Source: Bacteroidales bacterium UBA3743 (GTDB lineage Bacteria > Bacteroidota > Bacteroidia > Bacteroidales > Paludibacteraceae). Taken from it: DNA of 64,000 nt. This document shows, in pieces, positions 51,616-60,888 of the stretch (position 1 is the stretch's first letter; every line of letters starts with the position of its first letter). Position numbers and translations under genes: made by a program. Below the pieces are notes generated by a model that was given only the letters and a program-made list of their open reading frames with translations, was not told the origin of the DNA and did no database searches. The stretch covers positions 65,952-129,951 of the forward strand of contig DFGT01000027.1 in the NCBI GenBank assembly GCA_002371265.1. Direction: 5' to 3'.

Positions 51616-52812
51616 ATGAGAAAGATATATCAATCAATAATGATTGCTACAGTAGCGGTTGCGATGTCGTCATGTGCCAACAAAGATCAGGCGAAGCCAG
51701 TAGAAAATGCACAGGGACCAATCAAACCAGCTGAGCAAGAACTTGTTGTAGACACTACAGCGATCGCGGAGAAGGATGCGGCATACTTATTTTATAATGA
51801 GTTTACTGTTGCAGGCCAGCCTCTAAAGATCAAAGGTGGCGAGTATGCGAAAGGAGCAAAAGTAAGTGTTCTTTTCAACGACGGTAATGGATTCAACCTT
51901 GCTTCTCCAAAAGTAGAGGTTAAAGGAAACAACGAAATCTGGGCAGTTGTTCCAGAAAACGTGGCTAATTCATTCCCTGTAATGATCGTCAACGGTTCAG
52001 ACTCTGTCAAGACAGATGTTCTTTTCCGTGATGCTCGTAACATCATCGTTGACTTCGACAACAAGAAAGATCAACTTTACATCAGCGGTGCAGCTGAAAA
52101 GTACGCTAACCTGTTCTCATTGAACACTGGCGACTACGGTGTGTTCGATGACATCAAGAGCTGGCAGGCTATTGTTTACCAGAGTGCACGCGAGAATGCA
52201 AAGGCAGCAGACTCTACAGTGTTCGGTTCATTCACTAACGACATCTTGAACAAGCAGCTCAACATCCGTGAGTTCGCTATCAAGTTTGAGGTGAATGTTC
52301 CTAAAGATCACCCAATCATCGGTGAGGTGTTTGAGTTCGGTTTCTGCAGTGGCAACGACGAGGATCCAATCGGAAACATCCGTAATTGCGCAGCTTACTG
52401 GTGTCCATCAGAATATGTATGGATCAAAGAGACAGATTCATGGGAGATCGACAATGCCAAGCCATTCTACACAGATGGTTGGATGACAGTGACTATCCCA
52501 TTCTCAGAGTTGCTTTGGAAGAGTAAGAACATGAGTATTTGTGCAGACGCTTCTCACAACGGTCAGTACACTAACGGTGCATGGACAGACTACAAGCACC
52601 ACTACAACTACGCGCAGCTTCACGCCGATCCAACAGAGGTTGAGCGTTGGGGTGGATTCACAATCAACGTTAACGAGTATGGCAGCTGCTTGAGAAGAGA
52701 GAAGTACAAAGTTGCTATGGACAACATCCGTATCGTACCTAACGATGGTGCTGGTGCTCTTTACTTGAAGAAAGATTACGGTGTACCTCAGCGTCACTAC
52801 TCAAAGAAATAA
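51616..52812 (+). CDS. SGBP-like surface glycan-binding lipoprotein
   Basis: 398 residues from MRKIYQSIMIATVAVAMSSC, with lipobox MSSC. An Ig/TIG-like domain (AKVSVLFNDGNGF, VPENVANSFPVMIVNG) is followed by VLFRDARNIIVDFDNKKD and a large beta-sandwich that matches the carbohydrate-binding end of Bacteroidetes surface glycan-binding proteins. The FRDxRxIIxDFD hinge is shared with 55969-56955 and 57017-57991. No susC/susD pair is nearby, so its glycan is unknown. Strong codon bias implies high expression. Confidence 0.7.
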   Translation: MRKIYQSIMIATVAVAMSSCANKDQAKPVENAQGPIKPAEQELVVDTTAIAEKDAAYLFYNEFTVAGQPLKIKGGEYAKGAKVSVLFNDGNGFNLASPKVEVKGNNEIWAVVPENVANSFPVMIVNGSDSVKTDVLFRDARNIIVDFDNKKDQLYISGAAEKYANLFSLNTGDYGVFDDIKSWQAIVYQSARENAKAADSTVFGSFTNDILNKQLNIREFAIKFEVNVPKDHPIIGEVFEFGFCSGNDEDPIGNIRNCAAYWCPSEYVWIKETDSWEIDNAKPFYTDGWMTVTIPFSELLWKSKNMSICADASHNGQYTNGAWTDYKHHYNYAQLHADPTEVERWGGFTINVNEYGSCLRREKYKVAMDNIRIVPNDGAGALYLKKDYGVPQRHYSKK

Positions 52813-52834
52813 GAATCAATATTTTCTTTATAAA

Positions 52835-52865
52835 AGCGAGTCACTTACCAGCGACTCGCTTTTTT
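52835..52865 (+). terminator. Terminator after the glycan-binding lipoprotein
   Basis: AGCGAGTC (52835-52842) pairs with GACTCGCT (52853-52860), followed by five T. Confidence 0.85.
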
Positions 52866-53002
52866 ATCGTAATTATCATAGAGAAATAACTTTAGTCTTA
52901 GACTAGACAGTAACACAAAAATCAGGACAACCTTAAAAAATGTCCTTACATATTCTTCGCTTAAAATTTTCATTACGCATTTCGCATTTATAATTTTCTA
53001 TC

Positions 53003-54427
53003 GTGTTCGCAGAAATCACATATTGGCTGTTCAACGCCCTCTATATATACGCAGTAGCGATGACCATCATCGTGCTGATGCTGGAAAACCGAAATCCAAT
53101 CAAATCTATCGCATGGATAATCACAATCATATCACTACCAGTGGTTGGACTCATATTATATGCGTTGTTTGGACGTGATTTCAGGAAAGGCAACACAGTG
53201 AAGAAAGCCAACAAAGCCTATGCGGAAGCGTTGAAGGACATAGACGAAAAGTTTGACCAAGGCAATCCCGTCGAAGGATACGAAAATCTTTCCCAACTCA
53301 TATATAATCTCTGCAACGAGAAAATCTACAGCAACACATACATAAAGCCATTCACAGATGGAGTGTCCCTTTACGAATCCATTTTTTCGGATATAGAGTC
53401 TGCAAAGGAGACAATATTTGCAGAATACTACATCATTGAGAATGACAAAATCAGCAAAAGATTCATCGAGACCTTGATAAAAAAAGCCAATGAGGGAGTG
53501 AAGGTCAAGATTGTCGTGGATGCAGTCGGAAGTTGGAAAGTGAGGAAAAAGACAAAACAAAGGCTAGCAGATGCCGGAATTGAATATCACGAATTTCTTC
53601 CCGTCACCCTACCCTTTTTCGGCAGGAAAATCAACTATCGCAACCACCGAAAAATTCTTCTCATAGACAATGAGATCGGCTATATAGGAGGCATGAACGT
53701 CGCCGACAGATATATAGAAGGCAAACCGTCTCTCGGAAAATGGAGGGATACACATATAAAGGTCATAGGCGATGGTGTTCAAGGATTGGCAAAAGTGTTC
53801 AGGAAAGACTACCACTTCGTTAGCAGACAGTTATCTTCCATCAGCACAAAAATGCCATCTAAGCATGACGGACTAACACCATGCAACATGCAGACAGTAT
53901 TCAGCGGCCCGGACATGGAATACAGGGCCATCATGCAGACATATCTGCGCATCATAATGCAAAGCACGAAATACGTCTACATAGAGTCGCCATATTTCAT
54001 GCCCAATGAAGCAGTACGATCAGCATTGGTGACAGCGGCCAAAAGCGGAGTGGAAATAAAAATCATCATTCCATTGTTTAGCGACGACAGGATAGTGCTG
54101 ATGAGTACATATTCATATGTGAAAGACCTCGCGTCGGCAGGCATACACTTTTATTTCTACAAGGCTGGATTCATCCACAGCAAACTAATCGTGTCGGACG
54201 ACAAGATTGTCAGTTTAGGCAGCGCGAACATGGACTTTCGCAGTCTTGAACATAATTTCGAGACAAATGCCATTCTTTATGGAGACGAGACAGCTTCCAT
54301 CTTCCGCAACATCTTCGAGCAAGACATGGCTGATAGTGAATCGTTTGACATGAAACGCTGGAAAAGCAGACCATTCTCAATGAGGATCAAAGAGTCAATA
54401 GCAAGATTATTCAGCCCTGTATTTTAA
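53003..54427 (+). CDS. cls: Cardiolipin synthase (phospholipase D family)
   Basis: 474 residues from a GTG start. Two membrane helices at the N terminus (LFNALYIYAVAMTIIVLML and IAWIITIISLPVVGLILYALFG) precede two PLD domains with HKD motifs: NHRKILLID (H215, K217, D222) and FIHSKLIVSDDK (H392, K394). It joins two phosphatidylglycerols to make cardiolipin in the inner membrane. Length and layout are standard. Confidence 0.92.
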   Translation: MFAEITYWLFNALYIYAVAMTIIVLMLENRNPIKSIAWIITIISLPVVGLILYALFGRDFRKGNTVKKANKAYAEALKDIDEKFDQGNPVEGYENLSQLIYNLCNEKIYSNTYIKPFTDGVSLYESIFSDIESAKETIFAEYYIIENDKISKRFIETLIKKANEGVKVKIVVDAVGSWKVRKKTKQRLADAGIEYHEFLPVTLPFFGRKINYRNHRKILLIDNEIGYIGGMNVADRYIEGKPSLGKWRDTHIKVIGDGVQGLAKVFRKDYHFVSRQLSSISTKMPSKHDGLTPCNMQTVFSGPDMEYRAIMQTYLRIIMQSTKYVYIESPYFMPNEAVRSALVTAAKSGVEIKIIIPLFSDDRIVLMSTYSYVKDLASAGIHFYFYKAGFIHSKLIVSDDKIVSLGSANMDFRSLEHNFETNAILYGDETASIFRNIFEQDMADSESFDMKRWKSRPFSMRIKESIARLFSPVF

Positions 54428-54466
54428 GAAGAATAAAAATGAGATAATTCATTTAGTATTTTTTTG

Positions 54467-54474
54467 TACTTTTG
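54467..54474 (+). promoter_or_regulatory. Promoter -7 box of the SufT-like gene
   Basis: TACTTTTG; transcript start near 54481, which makes ATG 54496 the first usable start. Confidence 0.65.
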
Positions 54475-54495
54475 CAAAATATAACCAATTGTAAT

Positions 54496-54813
54496 ATGGC
54501 AGAAAACGAATTTTTGCAGATAGAAGAGAAAGTGGTAGAGATGCTCAAGACCGTTTACGATCCTGAGATTCCTATTGATATATATGCGCTCGGACTAGTG
54601 TATGGGATTGACGTAGATGGCAGTACAGTCAACATCAAAATGACACTGACTGCCCCATCTTGTCCGGCAGGCGACTTTATGGTGGAGGACATCAAACAGA
54701 AAGTGGAGTCGATAGACGGAGTGGAGACATGTAACGTCGAGATTGTGTTTGAGCCAGAATGGAATCAAGATATGATGACCGAAGAGGCCAAACTTGAATT
54801 GGGATTCTTATAA
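54496..54813 (+). CDS. MIP18/DUF59 family iron-sulfur assembly protein (SufT-like)
   Basis: 105 residues from MAENEFLQIEEKVVEML. The DUF59 signature is complete: VYDPEIPIDIYALGLVYGI and MTLTAPSCPAGDFMVEDI, with the functional Cys in APSCPAG. The end (FEPEWNQDMMTEEAKLELGFL) is typical of bacterial members, which help mature Fe-S proteins. It stands ahead of lpxH, 41 bases apart. Confidence 0.88.
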   Translation: MAENEFLQIEEKVVEMLKTVYDPEIPIDIYALGLVYGIDVDGSTVNIKMTLTAPSCPAGDFMVEDIKQKVESIDGVETCNVEIVFEPEWNQDMMTEEAKLELGFL

Positions 54814-54854
54814 TAGTAGGACAGCCATTAAGCCGACACTATACATATATATAA

Positions 54855-55682
54855 ATGGGAAACGAAAGAAACCGAATATATTTCATATCCGACTGTCATT
54901 TCGGACTTGACGCCAAAGATTCGTCCATAGAACGTGAAAAAAAATTTGTCCGTTGGATGAACAGCATCAAAAGCAGCTGCAAAAGTTTGTACATGCTCGG
55001 AGACATTTTCGACTATTGGTTTGAATACAACACTGTGATTCCAAAAGGATTCACGAGAGTGCTGGCAAAGATTCAGGAATTTGTAGACGAAGGTATTGAG
55101 GTAGTCTATTTCACCGGCAACCACGACATCTGGACTTTCGGATATTTGGAAAAAGAACTTGGTGTACGTGTCGTCAGAAGTGAAGAATCAGCGACACTTC
55201 AAGGCAAGCATATATATATGGCTCATGGCGACGGATTGGGAGATCCCAGCCGCACATTCAGATTTCTACGAAGATTTTTCAGAAACGGGCCATGCCAAAA
55301 ACTATTCAAATGGATTCATCCGGACGTGACAATGCCATTCGGCAACTGGTGGAGTCGTCGCAACCGATACAGCAGATGGGACAAAGTGACAGAACAAGAA
55401 AGTGAAAAAGAGGATGTTTATCTTGGAGAAGACAAGGAGCATCTTGTGATTTTCGCAAAAAATAACGAAAAAAACAATGGACCAAAGTACGATTTTTATA
55501 TCTTTGGACATCGTCATATTGAATTAGATTTGATGATAAATGCAAAAAGTCGTGTAATTATTTTGGGAAATTGGATAAATAAATATACATTTGGAGTCTT
55601 GGAGGATGGCAACTTTTGGTTGGATAATTTTTTAGAAGACGATGAGAATGTCAATTGTTGCGACTTATCCAATGTTGTTTAA
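54855..55682 (+). CDS. lpxH: UDP-2,3-diacylglucosamine diphosphatase LpxH
   Basis: 275 residues with the metallophosphatase motifs FISDCHFGLDAKD, LGDIFDYWFEYN, YFTGNHDIWTF, MAHGDGLGDPSRT and FGHRHIELDL. LpxH makes lipid X from UDP-diacylglucosamine in lipid A synthesis at the inner membrane. The length fits the Bacteroidetes form. The small lipoprotein gene begins 19 bases after its stop. Confidence 0.88.
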   Translation: MGNERNRIYFISDCHFGLDAKDSSIEREKKFVRWMNSIKSSCKSLYMLGDIFDYWFEYNTVIPKGFTRVLAKIQEFVDEGIEVVYFTGNHDIWTFGYLEKELGVRVVRSEESATLQGKHIYMAHGDGLGDPSRTFRFLRRFFRNGPCQKLFKWIHPDVTMPFGNWWSRRNRYSRWDKVTEQESEKEDVYLGEDKEHLVIFAKNNEKNNGPKYDFYIFGHRHIELDLMINAKSRVIILGNWINKYTFGVLEDGNFWLDNFLEDDENVNCCDLSNVV

Positions 55683-55701
55683 CAAAAAAAAGGATAATAT
55701 T

Positions 55702-55920
55702 ATGAGTACGAAATATATAATTTTGTTTGTATTGGCTGCAATGTTTTCTGGATGCACCATGTCTATGAAAGGCGATTGGGCAGGAAGAGAATACTGCGGA
55801 TGTGACGAGGGTGATTTGCTGGACAGAGCAAAATGCAAAAAAGATGTTCTTGTCAAATATAAGGAAGAACTCAAAAACGATGAATTCCGCAAAGCATTCC
55901 ACGATCACAAATGTGATTAA
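55702..55920 (+). CDS. Small Cys-rich lipoprotein
   Basis: 72 residues from MSTKYIILFVLAAMFSGCTM; lipobox FSGC. The mature part is short and charged with four more Cys (YCGCDEGDLLDRAKC and HKCD), which may form disulfides in the periplasm. No family recognised. An earlier ATG at 55642 would overlap lpxH and lacks a signal peptide. Confidence 0.65.
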   Translation: MSTKYIILFVLAAMFSGCTMSMKGDWAGREYCGCDEGDLLDRAKCKKDVLVKYKEELKNDEFRKAFHDHKCD

Positions 55921-55968
55921 CACTAGAGATAAAAGGAATTAATGTTTAAGGATTAAAAGCAAAACGAC

Positions 55969-56955
55969 ATGAGATCTAATTTTTTCAACTCCATAATCGT
56001 TGGCTCAATGTTGTTAGTGACAACTGGATGCCAAGAAAAAACCGTCACCATGCAGAGCATGAGATGTGAATATGTCAAAGCAGGAGACGAAGCAGTCATT
56101 TATGGTAGCGGATTTTCTGCTGACGACGAGATCCTTTTTGAAAACAACCAAAAAGGTAAAATTGTCGCATCCAAGACAAACGACTCCATCCTTACCGTCA
56201 TTGTTCCAGAAGAGGCAAAGCCAGGAATGCTTTGCTACATTCCCAAACATGGCAAAAAAGTGTATTCTGACTTTATGTTCAGAGACAATCGTGGAATAAT
56301 TATTGATTTTGACACTTACCCTTCCACATGGGGAGGTTTCGAGCCATTCGATGAAGAAGGTGAACCGATCAGAATAGTAAAGGGCGAAGAAGACAACATT
56401 CTTACCCTACCTGCAACTCCACCAGAGGAAATAAGCAACCATTACGGTTTACTTTACGGTATGTACAAAGAAGCTTGGTCTATGAACGGAAAAGAGACCT
56501 TCCTTCAGTATTGTGCAAATCCTGAGTATGGCGGCGGAGGCAGAGGAAATCACTCCATTGCGGGCGATTATGTGGGAATGCCTATCGAAGAATTGTGTTT
56601 GAAATTTGAAGTGTTTGTTCCTAAAGAGTGTTCTTTCAAATGTCGTCCTCGTATAGAAATGTTCTTTGGACCATACGAATCAGCCAACAAACATGGACGT
56701 GAGGTCTCTCCAATATACGCATGGGCTCCATGTGATTCAAAGACAGGCGAGTTCTACACAGAGAATGGTTGGGAAACCATCACCGTTCCTCTTACAGAAT
56801 TCAACCGCAGCTATGAAAGTGATGAAATAAAAGCTGGGCCAATTAATCTTAAAACAGCAACAAACTTCACATTCGTGTTGATGGGAGATCCTGGAGACAA
56901 ACCTTCTGAAAACTATTTGTGTGTGGACAATTTCAGAATTGTCCCGATAAAGTAA
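55969..56955 (+). CDS. SGBP-like surface glycan-binding lipoprotein, tandem copy 1
   Basis: 328 residues. Signal peptide with lipobox VTTGC, then a TIG/Ig-like domain (YVKAGDEAVIYGSGFSADDEILFENN, VIVPEEAKPGMLCYIP), the hinge FMFRDNRGIIIDFD, and a C-terminal beta-sandwich with LKFEVFVPKECSF and NYLCVDNFRIVPIK. This plan fits Bacteroidetes surface glycan-binding proteins. It is highly similar to the next gene (62-base gap) and more distantly to 51616-52812. No SusC/SusD partner is nearby. Confidence 0.7.
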   Translation: MRSNFFNSIIVGSMLLVTTGCQEKTVTMQSMRCEYVKAGDEAVIYGSGFSADDEILFENNQKGKIVASKTNDSILTVIVPEEAKPGMLCYIPKHGKKVYSDFMFRDNRGIIIDFDTYPSTWGGFEPFDEEGEPIRIVKGEEDNILTLPATPPEEISNHYGLLYGMYKEAWSMNGKETFLQYCANPEYGGGGRGNHSIAGDYVGMPIEELCLKFEVFVPKECSFKCRPRIEMFFGPYESANKHGREVSPIYAWAPCDSKTGEFYTENGWETITVPLTEFNRSYESDEIKAGPINLKTATNFTFVLMGDPGDKPSENYLCVDNFRIVPIK

Positions 56956-57016
56956 ACAAAAAATAAAATAATCGGTCAAAATAAAATTACATAAAAGGAA
57001 TTAAGGATTAAAAGAA

Positions 57017-57991
57017 ATGAAATCTAATTTTGTCTATACCGTAATTGCCGGCACCATGTTGCTTGCCTCAACTGGATGCCATGAAGAAAACATCACCATG
57101 CAGAGCATGAAATGTGAATTTGTCAAAGCTGGAGACGAAGCAGTCATTTATGGAAGTGGGTTCTCCGCAGATGACGAAATCTTTTTTGAAAACAATCTGA
57201 AAGGTGAAATTGTTGCGTCTAAGACAAATGATTCCATACTTACTGTCATTGTTCCAGAAGATGCAAAGCCAGGAAAACTTTGCTATATCCCTAAACATGG
57301 CAAAAAAGTATATTCCAACTTTATGTTTAGAGACAACCGTGGAATAATAATTGACTTTGATGACTATCGCTCAACATGGGGCGGTTTCGACCCATTCGAC
57401 GAAGATGGTGAACCTATCAAAGTTGTCAGCAAAGATGACAGTATCCTATCTCTTCCTGTAACTCCACCAGAAGCAATCAGCGGACACTACGGTTTACTAT
57501 ATGGCATATATAAAGAAGCATGGACTATGAAAAGAGAGACATTCCTTCAATATTGTGCCAAAACAGAGTATGATGGCAGAGGAAACCATTCAGTTGCCGG
57601 AGACAACGCAGGAATGCCTCTTGAAGAGTTATGCCTAAAGTTTGAAGTGTACGTTCCTAAAGAGTGCACATTCAAATCTTGTCCTCGTGTAGAAATGTTC
57701 TTTGGTCCGTATGAATCAATCAACAAGCACGGTCGTGAGCAATCCCCTATCTATGCTTGGACGCCTTGCAACACCCCAACTGGCGAATTCTACACAAAAG
57801 ACGGATGGGAAACCATTACAATACCTCTTACTGAATTCAACCACAGTTATGAAAGTGACGAAATAAAAACTGGTCCTATCAACCTTAGAACCGCAACAAA
57901 CTTTACTTTCGTAATAATTGGAGATCCTGGTGAGACCCATACAGAAAACTATTTGTGTGTAGACAATTTCAGAATTGTTCCGATAAAGTAA
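57017..57991 (+). CDS. SGBP-like surface glycan-binding lipoprotein, tandem copy 2
   Basis: 324 residues, lipobox ASTGC. It is a close paralogue of the gene before it across its whole length (shared blocks AGDEAVIYGSGFSADDEI, GKKVYS, FFGPYES, SYESDEIK and the end NYLCVDNFRIVPIK), with changes concentrated in the loops around residues 120-190. This points to a recent tandem duplication with drift in the putative binding face. Followed by a terminator. Confidence 0.7.
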   Translation: MKSNFVYTVIAGTMLLASTGCHEENITMQSMKCEFVKAGDEAVIYGSGFSADDEIFFENNLKGEIVASKTNDSILTVIVPEDAKPGKLCYIPKHGKKVYSNFMFRDNRGIIIDFDDYRSTWGGFDPFDEDGEPIKVVSKDDSILSLPVTPPEAISGHYGLLYGIYKEAWTMKRETFLQYCAKTEYDGRGNHSVAGDNAGMPLEELCLKFEVYVPKECTFKSCPRVEMFFGPYESINKHGREQSPIYAWTPCNTPTGEFYTKDGWETITIPLTEFNHSYESDEIKTGPINLRTATNFTFVIIGDPGETHTENYLCVDNFRIVPIK

Positions 57992-58017
57992 AAAAAACAA
58001 CACAATAAAATAATACT

Positions 58018-58050
58018 AAAGAGACGTGCACAATGCGACGTCTCTTTTTT
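58018..58050 (+). terminator. Terminator after the tandem lipoprotein genes
   Basis: AAAGAGACGT (58018-58027) pairs with ACGTCTCTTT (58038-58047), loop GCACAATGCG, then T-run. The stem core resembles the REP palindromes of this genome. Confidence 0.85.
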
Positions 58051-58133
58051 ATTATCAAGCGACATACATTATAATAATTGACTTTCCCCCACTCTTTTTT
58101 TTCACTATCCACCAATCTTTTGCATATTTTTCT

Positions 58134-58304
58134 TATTTTTGCTAAATACGTACCATTCTACACAATAAAATGCAATCATTGCAGTTATTGAAGAAGACGT
58201 GATATCGCCATCAGGAAAGGCGATAAAAAATGTGCCCCTACGCAGCCACAGCGGCAAACGTATATAAAGCACAGAAAAGCAACATTTTACTTAAAGAGAA
58301 AAAT
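58134..58304 (+). promoter_or_regulatory. Promoter and long leader of the nucleoside phosphorylase gene
   Basis: TATTTTTG at 58134-58141 is a -7 box; the transcript would start near 58148 and carry a leader of about 157 bases. It includes the hairpin ATCGCC (58204-58209) with GGCGAT (58219-58224). No riboswitch class is recognised. The rest of 57992-58133 is the terminator and AT-rich spacer. Confidence 0.4.
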
Positions 58305-59183
58305 ATGGGAAGATATATAGCACCATCGGAACTGCCGTTGAATGAAGACGGATCTGTGTTCCACCTACATTTGAAGAAAGGCCAGCTTGCAGACAAAGTG
58401 ATTCTTGTCGGCGACCCTGCCAGAGTGAACATGGTGGCTTCTTTTTTCGACAAGGGAAGCATTGAGTGCGACGTTCAGAGCCGTGAATTCCATACCATCA
58501 CCGGAAAATACAACGGACACAGAGTCTCCTGCGTAAGCCATGGAATCGGCACTGACAATATCGATATTGTCCTCACAGAACTTGACGCTCTCGTCAACAT
58601 CAATTTTGAGACACGTGAGGTGTGCGACACTCTTAAAAGTCTGACAATAGTAAGGGTCGGAACAAGCGGTGGAATGCAAGACTTCTGCCCTATCGGCTCA
58701 TACGTGGTGTCTAAGAGAAGCATCGGATTCGACGGTGTGCTCAACTACTACAGCGGTGAAAACGTCTGCGACTTGGATTTCGAGGATAAATTCTGCAAAC
58801 ATGTCGGATATTCAGCACGTTACGCCCGTCCTTACGTGATCAGCGCGGACGAAAAACTAGTTGAGCAGATTGGATACGACATGATAAAAGGCGTGACAAT
58901 TTCAGCCCCAGGATTCTATGCGCCACAGGGAAGATGGGTCCGACTCCAACCGCAAGATCCGGAGTTGAATGCCAAAATCCGCACGTTCGACTACAACGGA
59001 GAAAAGATCACAAACTACGAGATGGAAAGCTCAGCAGTGGCAGGTCTCTCACGTCTACTCGGACACAGGGCAATGACAGTGTGCTGTATCATCGCAGGAC
59101 GAACATCAGGCGACATGAACACTGAATACCACGGCACTATGGAAAAATTAGTAGAAACAGTTCTAAAGAGATTAATGAAATAA
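58305..59183 (+). CDS. Nucleoside phosphorylase (uridine phosphorylase-like)
   Basis: 292 residues from MGRYIAPSELPLNEDGSV. Phosphorylase motifs: KVILVGDPARV (phosphate-binding Arg), CVSHGIGTDNIDIVLTEL, TIVRVGTSGGMQ (the PNP/UDP family signature) and NYEMESSAVAGLSRLLGHRA (base and ribose site). It splits a nucleoside with phosphate for salvage. The NYEMES form suggests uridine or a related pyrimidine, by inference. A longer frame from 58230 lies in the leader and is not needed. Confidence 0.85.
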   Translation: MGRYIAPSELPLNEDGSVFHLHLKKGQLADKVILVGDPARVNMVASFFDKGSIECDVQSREFHTITGKYNGHRVSCVSHGIGTDNIDIVLTELDALVNINFETREVCDTLKSLTIVRVGTSGGMQDFCPIGSYVVSKRSIGFDGVLNYYSGENVCDLDFEDKFCKHVGYSARYARPYVISADEKLVEQIGYDMIKGVTISAPGFYAPQGRWVRLQPQDPELNAKIRTFDYNGEKITNYEMESSAVAGLSRLLGHRAMTVCCIIAGRTSGDMNTEYHGTMEKLVETVLKRLMK

Positions 59184-59186
59184 AAT

Positions 59187-59795
59187 ATGGACGGAATGCC
59201 ATACAATACGCAGATGCCCAAACTTGCACTGCCAGAATACGGGAGAAACATCCAAAACATGGTGAACTACTGTCTTACAATTGAAGACAGGGAGGAACGC
59301 ACCAATTGTGCATACAGCATAATCCAGACAATGGGCAACCTGTTCCCTCATCTGAGAGATGTTAATGACTTCAAGCATATCCTTTGGGATCACTTGGCTA
59401 TCATGGCTGATTTCAAACTTGACATCGACTATCCTTACGATATAATCAAAAAGGAGGAGTTGTATGAGAAACCAGAGCCTATGCCATATCCCGACAATTT
59501 CATGATATTCAAGCACTATGGTGCTTCCATCCAAAAATTGATCGGATTTTGCCGCACTATTGAAGACGAAGATGAAAAAATGTCGTTGGCCGTGCTTATC
59601 GCCAACCAAATGAAAAAGAGCTATTTTGCTCACAATAAGGAGACTGACGACGTTAAGATCATCAAAGACTTGAGAGACATGTCGGGAGGCGAGATCCTTC
59701 TTGATCCAGAAAAAATTTCTCTTATCTCATCCGCTGAGATCATGAAAAGTGCTAAGGCTAATGCCACAACTGCAGCAAAAAAGAAGAAAAAATAA
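59187..59795 (+). CDS. DUF4290 family protein
   Basis: 202 residues starting 3 bases after the phosphorylase stop. MPYNTQMPKLALPEYGRNIQNMV is the DUF4290 hallmark, followed by LEDREER-type repeats (CLTIEDREERTNCAY and CRTIEDEDEKMSLAV), which show an internal duplication. It ends in a Lys-rich tail. The family is restricted to Bacteroidetes and its function is unknown. Likely co-transcribed with porQ (12-base gap). Confidence 0.85.
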   Translation: MDGMPYNTQMPKLALPEYGRNIQNMVNYCLTIEDREERTNCAYSIIQTMGNLFPHLRDVNDFKHILWDHLAIMADFKLDIDYPYDIIKKEELYEKPEPMPYPDNFMIFKHYGASIQKLIGFCRTIEDEDEKMSLAVLIANQMKKSYFAHNKETDDVKIIKDLRDMSGGEILLDPEKISLISSAEIMKSAKANATTAAKKKKK

Positions 59796-59807
59796 TATCT
59801 GATTCGT

Positions 59808-60878
59808 ATGAATAAAGTTATTGCACTTATGCTTTCAGCTGGAGCCGCATTTCCAGCATTCGCAGAAAGAGACATCTACGGATGGGAATTTCTTTCCGCG
59901 TCAACTTCTGCATACACAGGAAGCATAGGAGTCGAAAATGTATCTTCCCATAGCAGAGAAATAGACATGGCTCTTCGCAATCCTGCTCTGATGACGGAAG
60001 AGACCCACAACACAGCTTCTCTAAGCTACCAGAACTATCTTGCCGGCTCAAGTTGGGCGACAGCTGCATATTCCAGAGCCATCGACGACAAAAACTCATG
60101 GGGAGCCGCAATTGTGTTCGCGCCTTACGGCAAAATGACGGAGACAGACATATATGGAAATGAAATCGGTGAATTCAGTGCCACCGACTTTATGGCGGAA
60201 GGTCTGTATAGCCGTCTGTTGGCTGAAAATTTCCGTGTCGGTCTGGGATTCAAACTGATTTTTTCTTCTATAGCTGAAGAGAGAAGTTTCGGATTCGGTT
60301 TCGACGTCGGTGCCAACTATTTCAACAAAGACAAAGACATCTCTTTGGGATTTGCCGTGAGAAATATCGGTGCTCAGCTGGCTACATATACAGACACGCC
60401 TGATTCAAGAGACAGACTCCCTTGGAACATGCAACTTGGATTTACCAAAGGTCTTGAACACGCTCCATTCAAATTCTCTGTCACATACACAGATATCAAC
60501 CGCTGGGATTTGTCGTACACTAAATACAATGAAGTCGACAAGAACAAATTAGACGGAGAAGATTTGGAGGAAACACAGGAAATCAAGTGGGGAGACATGC
60601 TTATGCGCCACTTCGTGTTCTCTGTGGAATTTGTGCCAAGAGATGAATTCTCACTGGTAGTAGGCTACAACTGCAGACGTGGCCGCGAATATCAGTTGGC
60701 AGATTCTCGTTCTGGAGCCGGATTCAATTTCGGTCTTAATCTGAATATCAAGAATGTATACGTCGGGGCAGCATATTCAATATATGGAAAGGCAGCAAAC
60801 GTATTCGGCGCGACAGTGGGATACAAAATAAACAGGCCCGAATATGTTGAGACAATAGAGCCTGGCGAACAATACTAA
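59808..60878 (+). CDS. porQ: Type IX secretion system protein PorQ
   Basis: 356 residues with a signal peptide (MNKVIALMLSAGAAFPAFA). The mature protein is a FadL-like beta-barrel with typical start YGWEFLSASTSAYTGSIGVENVSSHSREIDMALRNPAL and end FGATVGYKINRPEY. PorQ tethers PorZ at the surface and is part of the T9SS attachment complex. Its place before cmk and ispH matches the conserved Bacteroidetes order. It explains the sorting domain on the protein at 4252-4725. Confidence 0.85.
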   Translation: MNKVIALMLSAGAAFPAFAERDIYGWEFLSASTSAYTGSIGVENVSSHSREIDMALRNPALMTEETHNTASLSYQNYLAGSSWATAAYSRAIDDKNSWGAAIVFAPYGKMTETDIYGNEIGEFSATDFMAEGLYSRLLAENFRVGLGFKLIFSSIAEERSFGFGFDVGANYFNKDKDISLGFAVRNIGAQLATYTDTPDSRDRLPWNMQLGFTKGLEHAPFKFSVTYTDINRWDLSYTKYNEVDKNKLDGEDLEETQEIKWGDMLMRHFVFSVEFVPRDEFSLVVGYNCRRGREYQLADSRSGAGFNFGLNLNIKNVYVGAAYSIYGKAANVFGATVGYKINRPEYVETIEPGEQY

Positions 60879-60888
60879 AAATTAAAAG

